DNA of 64,000 bases, taken from Aradus depressus. Its lineage: Eukaryota > Arthropoda > Insecta > Hemiptera > Aradidae. Below, piece by piece: positions 34,310 to 45,155 of the stretch. Position 1 is the first letter of the stretch; every line of letters starts with the position of its first letter. The notes under the pieces are model-generated. The model saw only the letters and a program-made list of their open reading frames with translations. It ran no database searches and was not told the DNA's origin. The stretch spans positions 43,888,675 to 43,952,674 of the forward strand of contig OY759219.1 of NCBI GenBank assembly GCA_963662175.1. The letters run 5' to 3'. The position numbers were made by a program, and so were the translations under genes.

Positions 34310-35590
34310 GCACAAAAATTGCTCTAGCGCATTAACGAACGGACGGATTATCATGAAATTTCACATGTAGTATTCTTAAAATCCAAGTTAAAAAATAGGC
34401 TGTGTGGCGTCCATAAATTTTGAACGGTAGGGGGGGTTGTAAGGGGGGCCTAAATATAAAGATAGTGCTAAGTCATTAACGGATGATCGGATTGTCATGG
34501 AAGTTTATATGTAGTTTTCTTAATGGCCCAATTGAAAAATACGCTACGTGACATTTCAAAAGTTTGAACGGGAGGAGGGGGTTTTGGGGGTAGGCCTAAA
34601 TATAAAGATAGTGCTAAGTCTTTAATGAATTATCGGGTTGTCATGGAATTTCATATGTAGTTTTCCTAGAGGGCAAATTGAAAAATGCGCTATATGACAT
34701 CTCAAAATTTTTAAAGGGAGGGGGGGTTGTGGGGAAAGGCCTAAATATAAAGATAGTGCTAAGTCTTTAACGGATGATCGGATTGTCATGGAATTTCATA
34801 TGTAGTATTTATAAAGGCCAAATAAAAAAAAAGGTGTGTGACGTCACAAAATAGTGAACGTGGGGGGGGGGGGGGGGGTTGTGGGGGTAGGCTTAATTAT
34901 AAAGATAGTGCAAGTCTTCAACGAATGAACGGATTGTCATGGAATTTCATATGTAGTATTCCTAGAGGGCAAATTGGAAAATGCGCTATGTGACATCTCA
35001 ACATTTTAAAAGGGAGTGGGGGTTGTGGGGAAAGGCCTAAATATAAAGATAGTGCTAAGTCATTAACGGATGATTGGATTGTCATGGAATTTCATATGTA
35101 GTATTCTTAAAGGCCAAATAAAAAAAATAGGGTGTGTGACGTCACAAAATCATGAACGTGAGGGGAGTTGTGGGGGTAGGCCTAAATATAAAGATAGTGA
35201 CCGGTCATTAACAGATGATCGAATTGTCATGGAATTTCACATGTAGTATTTTTAAAGGCGAAATAGAAAAATACACTATGTGACATCTCAAAAATTTGAA
35301 CGGGAGGTGGGGTTGCAATGGGGGCTAAGCATAAAAATTGTTTTAGCGCAAAATTGTGAACGGAAGGGGGGTTGTGGGAGTAGGCCTAAATACGAAGATA
35401 GTGATCGGTCATTAACAGATGATCTAATTGTCATGGAATTTCACATGTAGTATTTTTAAAGGCGAAATAGAAAAATACACTATGTGACATCTAAAAAAAA
35501 TTGAACGGGAGGGGGGGGGGGGGCGCTAAGCATAAAAATAATACTGACTCATTAAAGGTAATCGGATTCTCATGAAATTTTACAAGTAGT
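34310..35590 (+). repeat. 145-bp tandem repeats inside Helitron copy A
   Basis: The block ataaagatagtg recurs at 34456, 34602, 34747, 34899, 35043 and 35188, with a gap to a variant at 35392, giving steps of 144-152 bp. Each unit has a G run of varying length, a gg(a/t)t(t/c)gtcatgg(a/g)a(a/g)tt(t/c) block, and a tacgctatgtgacat-type block. The G runs vary from about 7 to 18 bases and are probably unstable. Confidence 0.8.
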
Positions 35591-35594
35591 AGTA

Positions 35595-36090
35595 GTAACT
35601 ACGTACTAGCTGTGGTGCCCAGCGTTCCAAACTAAGTTCTAGCTGTGGGGTCCGCCGTTGCAAGGTACATACTGGCTGTGGTGTCCAGCGTTTCTAACTA
35701 CATACTAGCTGTGGGGCCCGCCGTTGCAAGGTACATACTAGATGTGATGCCCAGCGTTCCTAACTACGTTCTAGCTGTGGGGTCCGCCGTTGCAAGGTAC
35801 ATACTGGCTGTGGTGTCCAGCGTTTCTAACTACATACTAGCTGTGGGGCCCGCCGTTGCAAGGTACATACTAGATGTGATGCCCAGCGTTTCTAACTACG
35901 TACTAGCTGTGGGGTCCGCACGGCGGCTGTGGGATCCGCACATTTGTCGTCACAAGCGTTCTTAAGTACGCACTGGCTAGAACGTCCAGCGACTCTAAGT
36001 ATTCACTAGCTGTGGTTTCCGCCGTTGAATGGCGCGTACTAGCTATGGTGCCCAGGGGTCCTAAAAAGTTACTAGCTGGGATGTCTGCCG
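35595..36090 (+). repeat. 66-bp minisatellite (two related 33-bp halves) inside Helitron copy A
   Basis: Units alternate between tacgtactagctgtgg-type halves ending in an (a/g)gcgttccaaac-like block and halves with gccgttgcaaggtacatact. About four regular 66-bp units (35640-35930) are followed by more degraded ones. The open frame at 35645-35965 (22-residue period) arises because 66 is a multiple of three. The same minisatellite, inverted and far longer, occupies 46965-49340. Confidence 0.85.
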
Positions 36091-36207
36091 TTGAAGGACT
36101 ATAAGCCTTATTCCGTATGAATAATTGAAAATTATAACATCATGAATGTATTGTTGAAAAATTGAATAGGATTCGAACGAGAGATATAAGGAGAAAAGTC
36201 AAAGTTC

Positions 36208-36235
36208 CCCGGGCAACGCCGGGTATTACTGCTAG
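36208..36235 (+). other. Helitron 3' terminal hairpin and CTAG end
   Basis: A 5-bp stem CCCGG/CCGGG with a 6-base loop, 8 bases, then CTAG. In Helitrons this structure signals termination of rolling-circle transfer. The same end occurs inverted at 46812-46845. Confidence 0.75.
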
Positions 36236-36365
36236 TAATTAATAAATCTAAATTGATAAGGTACCAAGTGAGTTTTGTGGTCCCAGGATATAAAATGTGT
36301 ATGCCAGACCTCGAACCAGTGTGGATCTAAGTATCTGTGAGCTTAAGACTACTCACGGATAAGGC

Positions 36366-36368
<3 letters not shown>

Positions 36369-36405
<37 letters not shown>
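36369..36405. repeat. (TA)n microsatellite
   Basis: About 18 TA dinucleotides directly before the candidate LTR start TGTAACACC. Insertion into a TA run would explain the lack of a clear target-site duplication. Confidence 0.9.
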
Positions 36406-36408
<3 letters not shown>

Positions 36409-37579
36409 AACACCACTCCTCCTCGTGTGAGTGCAAATCACGTAATTAATAAAAATAAAATACAATTAATACCGAAAAAATTATTAAAATTGAATATTTT
36501 TACATCGCGACTTTAATAAAAACAATACCTGGATAGCTAAGTGCACTCCCACGAGAAGGACGGTTACAAGTTCCTAACGGTTAGTTGACATCAGTAATTA
36601 ACAATAATTAATTACTGCTGTCAACCAGAAGAAGCATGGGAGGGGGAAATGGAATGAACCAACTCTAGAAAGTTAACATATTTATTAATTAAAAGAACAT
36701 TAAATATTTACAACAGAAAATAAAATAATAGAATAAGATTTGGCCATATGTCTGAAGGACTTTATAACTCAATTACGAGGTACCTCGATATGATATCCAT
36801 GGCGAATGACGGCGTAATTATCCTTTCTGGACTTCCCGTAGAAATCATCTACTCACACAGTCCCTGAAGATCTGCGTAGTTTCGAGGTCACGACAGAACT
36901 CACGCCCCTCACTGACCCGGCGCGTCCGAATTCAAAATGTGTCTCTCACTGACTATTTCACATATTCAAACTGATATTAAAACAGAAAAGATACGTGGAG
37001 CTCGACTGAGATATGAACGAGGAAATAGTACTTTCACATATTCAAACTGATATTTAAAATAGAGAAGATACGTGGTGACTGACCAAGACATGAACGCAGA
37101 GTGTGAATCAATTCCCTTATTCAAACTAAACTTTACAAAGAAAAGAACGTGGTGACCAGCCCAGACATGAGCGAAGACTGAGTAAATTTGGGAGTGGTCT
37201 GTCGGTATGTGACCGTGGTAGGGGACGGTTCTCGAGGTTTGATTGGTTGTCGGACTCCGCCCATTTTATTTCCAGCCAATCGCATATTACCAATTAACAT
37301 CTTCTAGTTGTGTGAAAACCTGCACCACTGTCCATCATACACCGGATGTAGACAATTATCTTGGCTTCCTTTCCATTGTATCTTTATAGTTCTTTGTTTT
37401 CGCTCCCAGCGATCGCGATTCTCTCGCAAGCATCATTGGTTCCGAGCATGCTCTTCCAAATGCAATTCTCTTTGATTCAACACCACACAACCCATACTTT
37501 GCTCCTAGCGATCGCGATCCTCTCGCAGACATCGCCAGTTCTGAGCATTATCTATTGTTTATAGGGTAGACATGCCACA
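36406..37579 (-). repeat. Candidate LTR of the minus-strand Gypsy element
   Basis: Begins TGTAACACC and ends ATGCCACA on the plus strand (minus strand TGTGGCAT...GTTACA). It lies just downstream of the minus-strand pol pseudogene, where a 3' LTR should be. Inside are three imperfect units of about 76 bp (catattcaaactgatatt near 36961 and 37037, a variant near 37112) and two units of about 101 bp around agcgatcgcgat (near 37407 and 37508). It shares atcgcgacttta and its general layout with 59688-60825. Confidence 0.45.
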
Positions 37580-37889
37580 ATATATATATTTATATATCTA
37601 TTTCTTCTTATTATTAATTGAAAATGACTTCGGAAAGTTATGGGAGGGATATCCCTCCCGATACTAGTAAAAGCGATGAAATGGATAGTATAAGTGAAAT
37701 GAAAAACCTTTTCTGAACGAAGGCTTTATTTGGCATATTGAAACGAGAGTCAAACTGAATAAATATAAAAGTGTAACATATGATATAGTGGAGATCATAT
37801 GATATAATTGATATAATGACGTAATCAGCCAGGTAGCTGGGAGGTCGGCGGGCCCTCGTAGAGGTTAGCCATGGGGAGCGGATTTGGGG
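37580..37889. other. Non-coding stretch with an 18-bp perfect palindrome
   Basis: About 310 bp between the candidate LTR and the end of pol. It contains GGGAGGGATATCCCTCCC at 37642-37659, a perfect palindrome. On the minus strand its purine half could be part of the polypurine tract. No gene is seen. Confidence 0.5.
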
Positions 37890-39777
37890 CTACCTCCATG
37901 TGTCTTCAACAGGACTCCCCGCAGCCTCCAGCTCGCTCTGTGCTTGTTTAGAGTTCTGAGGGAATGCTTCCGTCGGTCCAGCTGGAGCCAAGTCCCGGAT
38001 TGATATAGTAGACTCGGTGCCGTTGGGCAACCTAACATGCGCATAGTCCGGGTTGGATTCCATGAGATGCGCTTCTTCAACCAGTGGTTCGTACTTGCTT
38101 GCTCTAGCATGCCTTCTTATAAGTACGGGACCAGGTGAGCTTAGCCAGGAGGGTAGAGATACCCCGTAGTACGACTTACGTTGATGTCTGAACATGCGCT
38201 CATGAGGGGTTTCATTAGTCGCTGTGCAGAGGAGGGAGCGAATGGAATGAAGCGACTCTGATAGGACTGATTCCCACCGATCCACATTCAGCCTTTTGGA
38301 ACGGAGAGCTAGGGTCATCGTCTTCCAAATTATGCCGTTGTACCTTTCGACCTCGCCGTTGCCTTGAGGGTTGTAGGGTGTTGTGCGGCTGGTGGCTATT
38401 CCTTGGCGTTGAAGGAAGTTTTTCACATCTTGTGACATGAAGGAGGTTCCTCGGTCAGTATGCACATACGATGGGAAACCAAAAATGGAGAACAATTGAT
38501 GCAGGTTTTTTTATTACAGTGGAAGCTGTCATATCAGCACAGGCGAAGGCAAACGGGAACCGTGAAAACTCATCTATCACCGTCAGGATGTAGCGGTTTC
38601 GCGAGGTAGATGGCAAAGGGCCCTTGAAATTAATGTTGAGGCACTCGAAAGGAGCGGTGGCCTTGATTAGCTTGCCTTCATTCTTGTAGAATTGGGGCTT
38701 CAGCTCCGCACATTGAGGGCATGTAGCTGTCAACCTTTTGAGATCGTCCACCGAATATGGTAGGTTCTTAGTTCGCACCCAATGGAAGAATCGGGTGACA
38801 CCCGGGTGACACAATTCGACATGTAGATTGTACACATTCTTGCCGCCTAATCCCTCTAGTGAAGAGCATACCCTAGACAAAGCATCCGTTGCCACGTTAT
38901 CTTTCCCCGGGCGGTACATAATGTCAAATTTGAAAGGGGAGAGCTCCAGTCTCCATCGGGATATCCTTTCGTTCTTTATTTTACTAGAGTGCTTCATGTC
39001 AAACATGAAAGCGACAGACCGCTGGTCAGTAATAAGTTTGAAATGTCGACCCATAAGATAATGTCTCCACTTGCGTAAAGACTCAACGATGGCATAGGCT
39101 TCTTTTTCGACCGCCGAGTGATGCTGCTCACAGTTAGACAAAGTCCTGGAGAAGAACGCCACTGGCCTATCGGATTGCGACAAGGTAGCCCCAATAGCAG
39201 CATTGGAGGCGTCAGTTTCGACAATAAGCGTGGTGTTCCCATCAATAGTACTCTTTTTTTTTTTTTTTTTGTACTAGAGTGCTTCATGTCAAACATGAAA
39301 GCGACAGACCGCTGGTCAGTAATAAGTTTGAAATGTCGACCCATAAGATAATGTCTCCACTTGCGTAAAGACTCAACGATGGCATAGGCTTCTTTTTCGA
39401 CCGCCGAGTGATGCTGCTCACAGTTAGACAAAGTCCTGGAGAAGAACGCCACTGGCCTATCGGATTGCGACAAGGTAGCCCCAATAGCAGCATTGGAGGC
39501 GTCAGTTTCGACAATAAGCGTGGTGTTCCCATCAATAGTACTCACAGTCCATTTTCCTATAATTGTTTCAGGGCTTCGAAATTACTCAGAACATATTGGG
39601 CATGGGAAACGTTATACACTGAGCGAGGGGTCGTATCTTTTCGGAAAACCCTTTGATCCATTTTGAATAATGAGAAAACATACCCATGGCCCTGCGAAGA
39701 GTAGCGGCATCCCGTGAGGGTGGAAGGTCGAGAAGCGGTCGAAGCCGCTCAGGGTCCGGCATGACTTTCAATATCAG
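37890..39777 (-). pseudogene. Ty3/Gypsy pol pseudogene: RT end, RNase H, integrase
   Basis: Minus strand, from high to low coordinates. RT connection at 39775-39586 (PDPERLRPLLDLPPSRDAAT, then FSHYSKWIKGFSEKIRPLAQ). RNase H from 39545 has VETDASNAAIGATL, EKEAYAI and TDQRSV. It is present twice because of a 271-bp duplication. The integrase has CPQC, a first-site block CLNINFKGPLP where the expected Asp is Asn, HTDRGTSFM and GNGEVERYNG. Frame breaks occur between RT and RNase H, at the duplication, and near 38500 beside a T run. The 3' part to 37890 is open. It is decayed but recognisable throughout. Confidence 0.85.
38983..39543 (-). repeat. 271-bp direct duplication within RNase H, separated by a T run
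   Basis: 38983-39253 and 39273-39543 match at an offset of 290 bp. Between them lies an 18-19 base run of T (39254-39270, then g). On the minus strand the upstream copy is followed by a poly(A)-like run and then by the same sequence again. It disrupts the RNase H frame. Confidence 0.85.
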
Positions 39778-42700
39778 AGGCACCAGCCGAAGGGAAGGTG
39801 TGAGGAGAGAAGGAGGTTTACCCAAAACCAGATGAGGCCGACAACTTTCAATATCAGGGCAACCACCCGGAGGGAAGGTGTAAAGAGAGAAGGAGGTTTA
39901 CCCAAAACCTGATGAAGCCGCCAACTTTCAATATCAGGGGAACCAGCCGAAGGGAAGGTGTGAGGAGAGAAGGAGGTTTACCCAAAACCTGATGAAGCCG
40001 CCAACTTTCAATATCAGGGGAACCAGCCGAAGGGAAGGTGTGAGGAGAGAAGGAGGTTTACCCAAAACCTGATGAAGCCGCCAACTTTCAATATCAGGGG
40101 AACCAGCCGAAGGGAAGGTGTGAGGAGAGAAGGAGGTTTACCCAAAACCAGATGAGGCCCACATATTTCAATATCAGGGGAACCAGCCGAAGGGAAGGTG
40201 TGAGGTGAGAAGGAGGTTTACCCAAAACCTGATGAAGCCGCCAACTTTCGATATCAGGGGAACCAGCCGAAGGGAAGGTGTGAGGAGAGAAGGAGGTTTA
40301 CCCAAAACTAGATGAGGCCGACATATTTCAATATCAGGGGAACCAGCCGAAGGGAAGGTGTGAGGAGAGAAGGAGGTTTACCCAAAACCTGATGAAGCCG
40401 CCAACTTTCAATATCAGGGGAACCAGCCGAAGGGAAGGTGTGAGGAGAGAAGGAGGTTTACCCAAAACTAGATGAGGCCGACATATTTCAATATCAGGGG
40501 AACCAGCCGAAGGGAAGGTGTGAGGAGAGAAGGAGGTTTACCCAAAACCTGATGAAGCCGCCAACTTTCAATATCAGGGGAACCAGCCGAAGGGAAGGTG
40601 TGAGGAGAGAAGGAGGTTTACCCAAAACCTGATGAAGCCGCCAACTTTCAATATCAGGGGAACCAGCCGAAGGGAAGGTGTGAGGAGAGAAGGAGGTTTA
40701 CCCAAAACTAGATGAGGCCGACATATTTCAATATCAGGAGAACCAGCCGAAGGGAAGGTGTGAGGAGAGAAGGAGGTTTACCCAAAACCTGATGAAGCCG
40801 CCAACTTTCAATATCAGGGGAACCAGCCGAAGGGAAGGTGTGAGGAGAGAAGGAGGTTTACCCAAAACCTGATGAGGCCGACATATTTCAATATCAGGGG
40901 AACCAGCCGAAGGGAAGGTGTGAGGAGAGAAGGAGGTTTACCCAAAACCTGATGAGGCCGACATATTTCAATATCAGGGGAACCAGCCGAAGGGAAGGTG
41001 TTAGGAGAGAAGGATGTGTACCCAAAACCAGATGAGGCCGACATATTTCAATATCAGGGGAACCAGCCGAAGGGAAGGTGTGAGGAGAGAAGGAGGTTTA
41101 CCCAAACCAGATGAGGCCGACCTATTTCAATATCAGGGGAACCAGCCGAAGGGAAGGTGTGAGGAGAGAAGGAGGTTTACCCAAACCAGATGAGGCCGAC
41201 ATATTTCAATATCAGGGGAACCAGCCGAAGGGAAGGTGTGAGGAGAGAAGGAGGTTTACCCAAACCAGATGAGGCCGACATATTTCAATATCAGGGGAAC
41301 CAGCCGAAGGGAAGGTGTGAGGAGAGAAGGAGGTTTACCCAAAACCTGATGAAGCCGCCAACTTTCAATATCAGGGGAACCAGCCGAAGGGAAGGTGTGA
41401 GGAGAGAAGGAAGTTTACCCAAAACTAGATGAGGCCGACATATTTCAATATCAGGGGAACCAGCCGAAGGGAAGGTGTGAGGAGAGAAGGAGGTTTACCC
41501 AAAACCTGATGAAGCCGCCAACTTTCAATATCAGGGGAACCAGCCGAAGGGAAGGTGTGAGGAGAGAAGGAGGTTTACCCAAAACCTGATGAAGCCGCCA
41601 ACTTTCAATATCAGGGGAACCAGCCGAAGGGAAGGTGTGAGGAGAGAAGGAGGTTTACCCAAAACTAGATGAGGCCGACATATTTCAATATCAGGAGAAC
41701 CAGCCGAAGGGAAGGTGTGAGGAGAGAAGGAGGTTTACCCAAAACCTGATGAAGCCGCCAACTTTCAATATCAGGGGAACCAGCCGAAGGGAAGGTGTGA
41801 GGAGAGAAGGAGGTTTACCCAAAACCTGATGAGGCCGACATATTTCAATATCAGGGGAACCAGCCGAAGGGAAGGTGTGAGGAGAGAAGGAGGTTTACCC
41901 AAAACCTGATGAGGCCGACATATTTCAATATCAGGGGAACCAGCCGAAGGGAAGGTGTTAGGAGAGAAGGATGTGTACCCAAAACCAGATGAGGCCGACA
42001 TATTTCAATATCAGGGGAACCAGCCGAAGGGAAGGTGTGAGGAGAGAAGGAGGTTTACCCAAAACCTGATGTGGCCGACATATTTCAATATCAGGGGAAC
42101 CAGCCGAAGGGAAGGTGTGAGGAGAGAAGGAGGTTTACCCAAACCAGATGAGGCCGACATATTTCAATATCAGGGGAACCAGCCGATGGGAAGGTGTGAG
42201 GAGAGAAGGAGGTTTACCCAAAACCAGATGAGGCCGACATATTTCAATATCAGGGGAACCAGACGAAGGGAAGGTGTGAGGAGAGAAGGAGGTTTACCCA
42301 AAAACTGATGAAGCCGCCAACTTTCAATATCAGGGGAACCAGCCGAAGGGAAGGTGTGAGGAGAGAAGGAGGTTTACCCAAAACCTGATGAAGCCGCCAA
42401 CTTTCAATATCAGGGGAACCAGCCGAAGGGAAGGTGTGAGGAGAGAAGGAGGTTTACCCAAAACCTGATGAGGCCGACATATTTCAATATCAGGGGAACC
42501 AGCCGAAGGGAAGGTGTGAGGAGAGAAGGAGGTTTACCCAAAACCAGATGAGGCCCACATATTTCAATATCAGGGGAACCAGCCGAAGGGAAGGTGTGAC
42601 GAGAGAAGGAGGTTTACCCAAAACCTGATGAAGCCGCCAACTTTCAATATCAGGGGAACCAGCCGAAGGGAAGGTGTGAGGAGAGAAGGAGGTTTACCCA

Positions 42701-43100
42701 AAACCAGATGAGGCCCACATATTTCAATATCAGGGGAACCAGCCGAAGGGAAGGTGTGAGGAGAGAAGGAGGTTTACCCAAACCAGATGAGGCCGACATA
42801 TTTCAATATCAGGGGAACCAGCCGAAGGGAAGGTGTGAGGAGAGAAGGAGGTTTACCCAAAACCAGATGAGGCCGACATATTTCAATATCAGGGGAACCA
42901 GCCGAAGGGAAGGTGTGAGGAGAGAAGGAGGTTTACCCAAAAACTGATGAAGCCGCCAACTTTCAATATCAGGGGAACCAGCCGAAGGGAAGGTGTGAGG
43001 AGAGAAGGAGGTTTACCCAAAACCAGATGAGGCCGACAACTTTCAATATCAGGGCAACCGGCCGAAGGGAAGTTGTGAGCAAAGATGGAAGTACCCAAAA
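39764..43100. repeat. 80-bp satellite array
   Basis: About 41 copies of an 80-bp unit (tttcaatatcaggggaacca, then gccgaagggaaggtgtgagg, agagaaggaggtttacccaa and a variable aac(c/t)(a/t)gatga(g/a)gccg tail). Two main variants alternate irregularly, one with ccaactttca and one with acatatttca. Some units are 79 bp (cccaaaccag). The left edge runs straight into RT codons of the Gypsy pseudogene (cggcatgactttcaatatcag), with the minus-strand frame open across the join. The right edge decays near 43060-43100. Confidence 0.93.
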
Positions 43101-44294
43101 ACACTAAATAACTGTTTATGTTTCTAATGTATCAATACAAAATTTAGTATGAGAATTCAGATGTTCCTAATTACTTTGATAAACCCATTAAGAGCTTAAC
43201 ACAAATAAATCCATTTAATATTTTTTTAACAGTTTAAATTTCATTTCTTTTATAAAGTAGATACAATAACCATGTTAATTGAAATTATCATAATTTATTT
43301 TTTAATTAGTATAGTAAGTTCATTCTTCTTCCCCGAAAACGGTGGGTGGGGGAAGAAAACGGGAGTCATATTCGGATTCAGGAGGTCATTTTACATAAGA
43401 ATCAGCAGGAATGGTCTCAGGGCTAGATCATTTTTTTTTTACCGACCAGTGTGATCGAAAGGTAACATCCTTATTCATCGATATTTCATTTCTTAAGCAA
43501 TTATTGGGATTTTCAAGTTAACAATAAATTCCGCTGAAAAATCAATATCAAATTGCAGACAGATTACATTACTTCCGCCCCCCCCCCCCTCCTCCCCCAC
43601 CATTCATCGTATAGCTTGGGAATTAAAATTGAAGTTCATCTGCAAAACCCTTCACTGTGTGATCTTCAATAACAGGCTTGTTTATTTTTACTTTGTTTTT
43701 ATTCACAGTATATTTTAACCAACGATCTCGTGTGGCCGCGACTACCTAAGATGTTCAATGAGAATCCCGCAGTGAGGATCTTTTACGAACAACGCTGTTC
43801 ATATCGTAAGCTGCACTTTTTTTTTTATTATAATTTTGCTTCGTCGCAAATGTAGAAGTGAAATTAGTGATCTTTTCTAAGAGCCACAATTTTTGATCGA
43901 CTTTCTTTACAATTTTGTGCTTTAGGTCAAAGCAAACTATTTTCGTTTCGTGCCTGTCTGTATGTGTACCTGTCTGGCCCAACACATTTATTTATTTTGC
44001 CATCTAATGTTTTAAGAAATAAAACAATAAATGGTTACATGAGCCGACTACCTCCTCCCAGAAGACAAAGACTGAGTGTGGGAGGGGGAGCGGTCAGCTG
44101 GGATAGTATAATTTGGTAGTAGTTAAATAATAAAAATAAAGATCGTAATAAAAATCATAATAATAAAGAAGAATATTTTCGTAATATCAAATAAAAAATT
44201 ACAAATAAATAAATAAAATAAGATAACACTAAATAACTAATACTGTTAGTCTATGATACAATATGATATAATACTGCCATGGTGGTCGTGCGGA
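43101..44294. other. AT-rich region without genes
   Basis: About 1.2 kb with no coding sequence I can support. A run of C lies at about 43579-43588. The stretch 44030-44130 has a G-rich segment (gtgtgggagggggagcgg). Confidence 0.5.
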
Positions 44295-44683
44295 CGGAGC
44301 CAGCAAGCCACACTAGTCAGAATAAGTAGAACTTAAGAGCGACTAAACTTGCTCAGTGTTGAGTGTGGTGACCCACTCCATGAGAACGGAGCCAGCAAGC
44401 CACACTAGTCAGAATAAGTAGAACTTAAGAGCGACTAAACTTGCTCAGTGTTGAGTCTGGTGACCCACTCCATGAGAACGGAGCCAGCAAGCCACACTAG
44501 TCAGAATAAGTAGAACTTAAGAGCGAAAAACTTGCTCAGTGTTGAGTGTGGTGACCCACTCCATGAGAACGGAGCCAGCAAGCCACACTAGTCAGAATAA
44601 GTAGAACTTAAGAGCGACTAAACTTGCTCAGTGTTGAGTCTGGTGACCCACTCCATGAGAACGGAGCCAGCAAGCCACACTAT
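44295..44683. repeat. 92-bp tandem repeat, about 4.2 copies
   Basis: cggagccagcaagccacact starts at 44295, 44387, 44479, 44570 and 44662. The units are nearly identical, one of them a base shorter. Short variants (gttgagtgtgg versus gttgagtctgg) alternate from copy to copy, hinting at doubling by 184-bp dimers. No homology to the other satellites here. Confidence 0.93.
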
Positions 44684-44750
44684 ATGGATTTTTATGTATA
44701 TTGTAATAATTCTTATACACCATGTCCCTTTAAACAGATAACTATCTAAT

Positions 44751-44751
<1 letters not shown>

Positions 44752-44783
<32 letters not shown>
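44752..44783. repeat. T homopolymer of 32 bases
   Basis: An uninterrupted run of T close to the candidate LTR end at 44697. A (tta)n stretch follows at about 44800. It could be a retroposon tail on the minus strand or part of a short LTR. Confidence 0.9.
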
Positions 44784-44785
<2 letters not shown>

Positions 44786-44891
44786 TGAATTTTATTTTTT
44801 TATTATTATTATTATTATGCATTAAAGTCATGCAAGAAACATCATTCTGTACTGGCCACCAAGTACCCCTGATTCTCTAATTACTAAGTGG

Positions 44892-45046
44892 TCTAATCTA
44901 CAGTCCTCATATCACTTATGTTGTAGGTCCCTTTTACTTTGTTATTATTTATGTTGCCTACCAAATACGATCCATTGTCATAACATTTTAAAATCTCATA
45001 CGGCCCTTCGTATACCGACATGAATTTAGCAAAGATTTTATTTATT
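44892..45046 (-). pseudogene. Retrotransposon integrase C-terminal fragment
   Basis: About 50 codons on the minus strand (FMSVYEGPYEILKCYDNGSY, then GTYNISDMRTVD and a stop), matching the barrel and tail that end Ty3/Gypsy integrases. The integrase core and all upstream pol are absent. The fragment sits 110 bp beyond the end of the gag-like gene, so it appears to be the pol 3' end of the same deleted element. Confidence 0.6.
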
Positions 45047-45155
45047 TTCTGAGACTATTATCTTTTACATAAAGTACTTATGTTTATTTAACATTTATTT
45101 AGATTTTAAAGGAAATACAACAAAATTCTATCCACAAACCATATCCATGAATCCA

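Larger units (their letters stand above)
34149..36235 (+). mobile_element. Non-autonomous Helitron-like element, copy A
   Basis: The 5' end is TCTATCTATATAATAAAAAT, preceded by A. The 3' end is a CCCGG-gcaacg-CCGGG hairpin (36208-36223), then tattactg, and CTAG at 36232-36235 followed by T. TC...CTRR ends, a subterminal hairpin and insertion between A and T are the Helitron hallmarks. Its 2.1 kb hold a unique start with cgagaacggctggaccaatt, then about eight degenerate 145-bp repeats, a 66-bp minisatellite, and a conserved 3' segment. No Rep-helicase is encoded. A partly matching copy lies on the minus strand at 46812-50696. Confidence 0.7.

Noticed and set aside
41190..42947. Arg/Gly-rich frames in the 80-bp array as genes
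   Set aside because: They occur only where 79- and 80-bp units combine to keep the frame open. There is no independent coding evidence.
39764..43100. CRISPR-like regular array
   Set aside because: The whole 80-bp unit is repeated. There are no unique spacers, and the context is eukaryotic.
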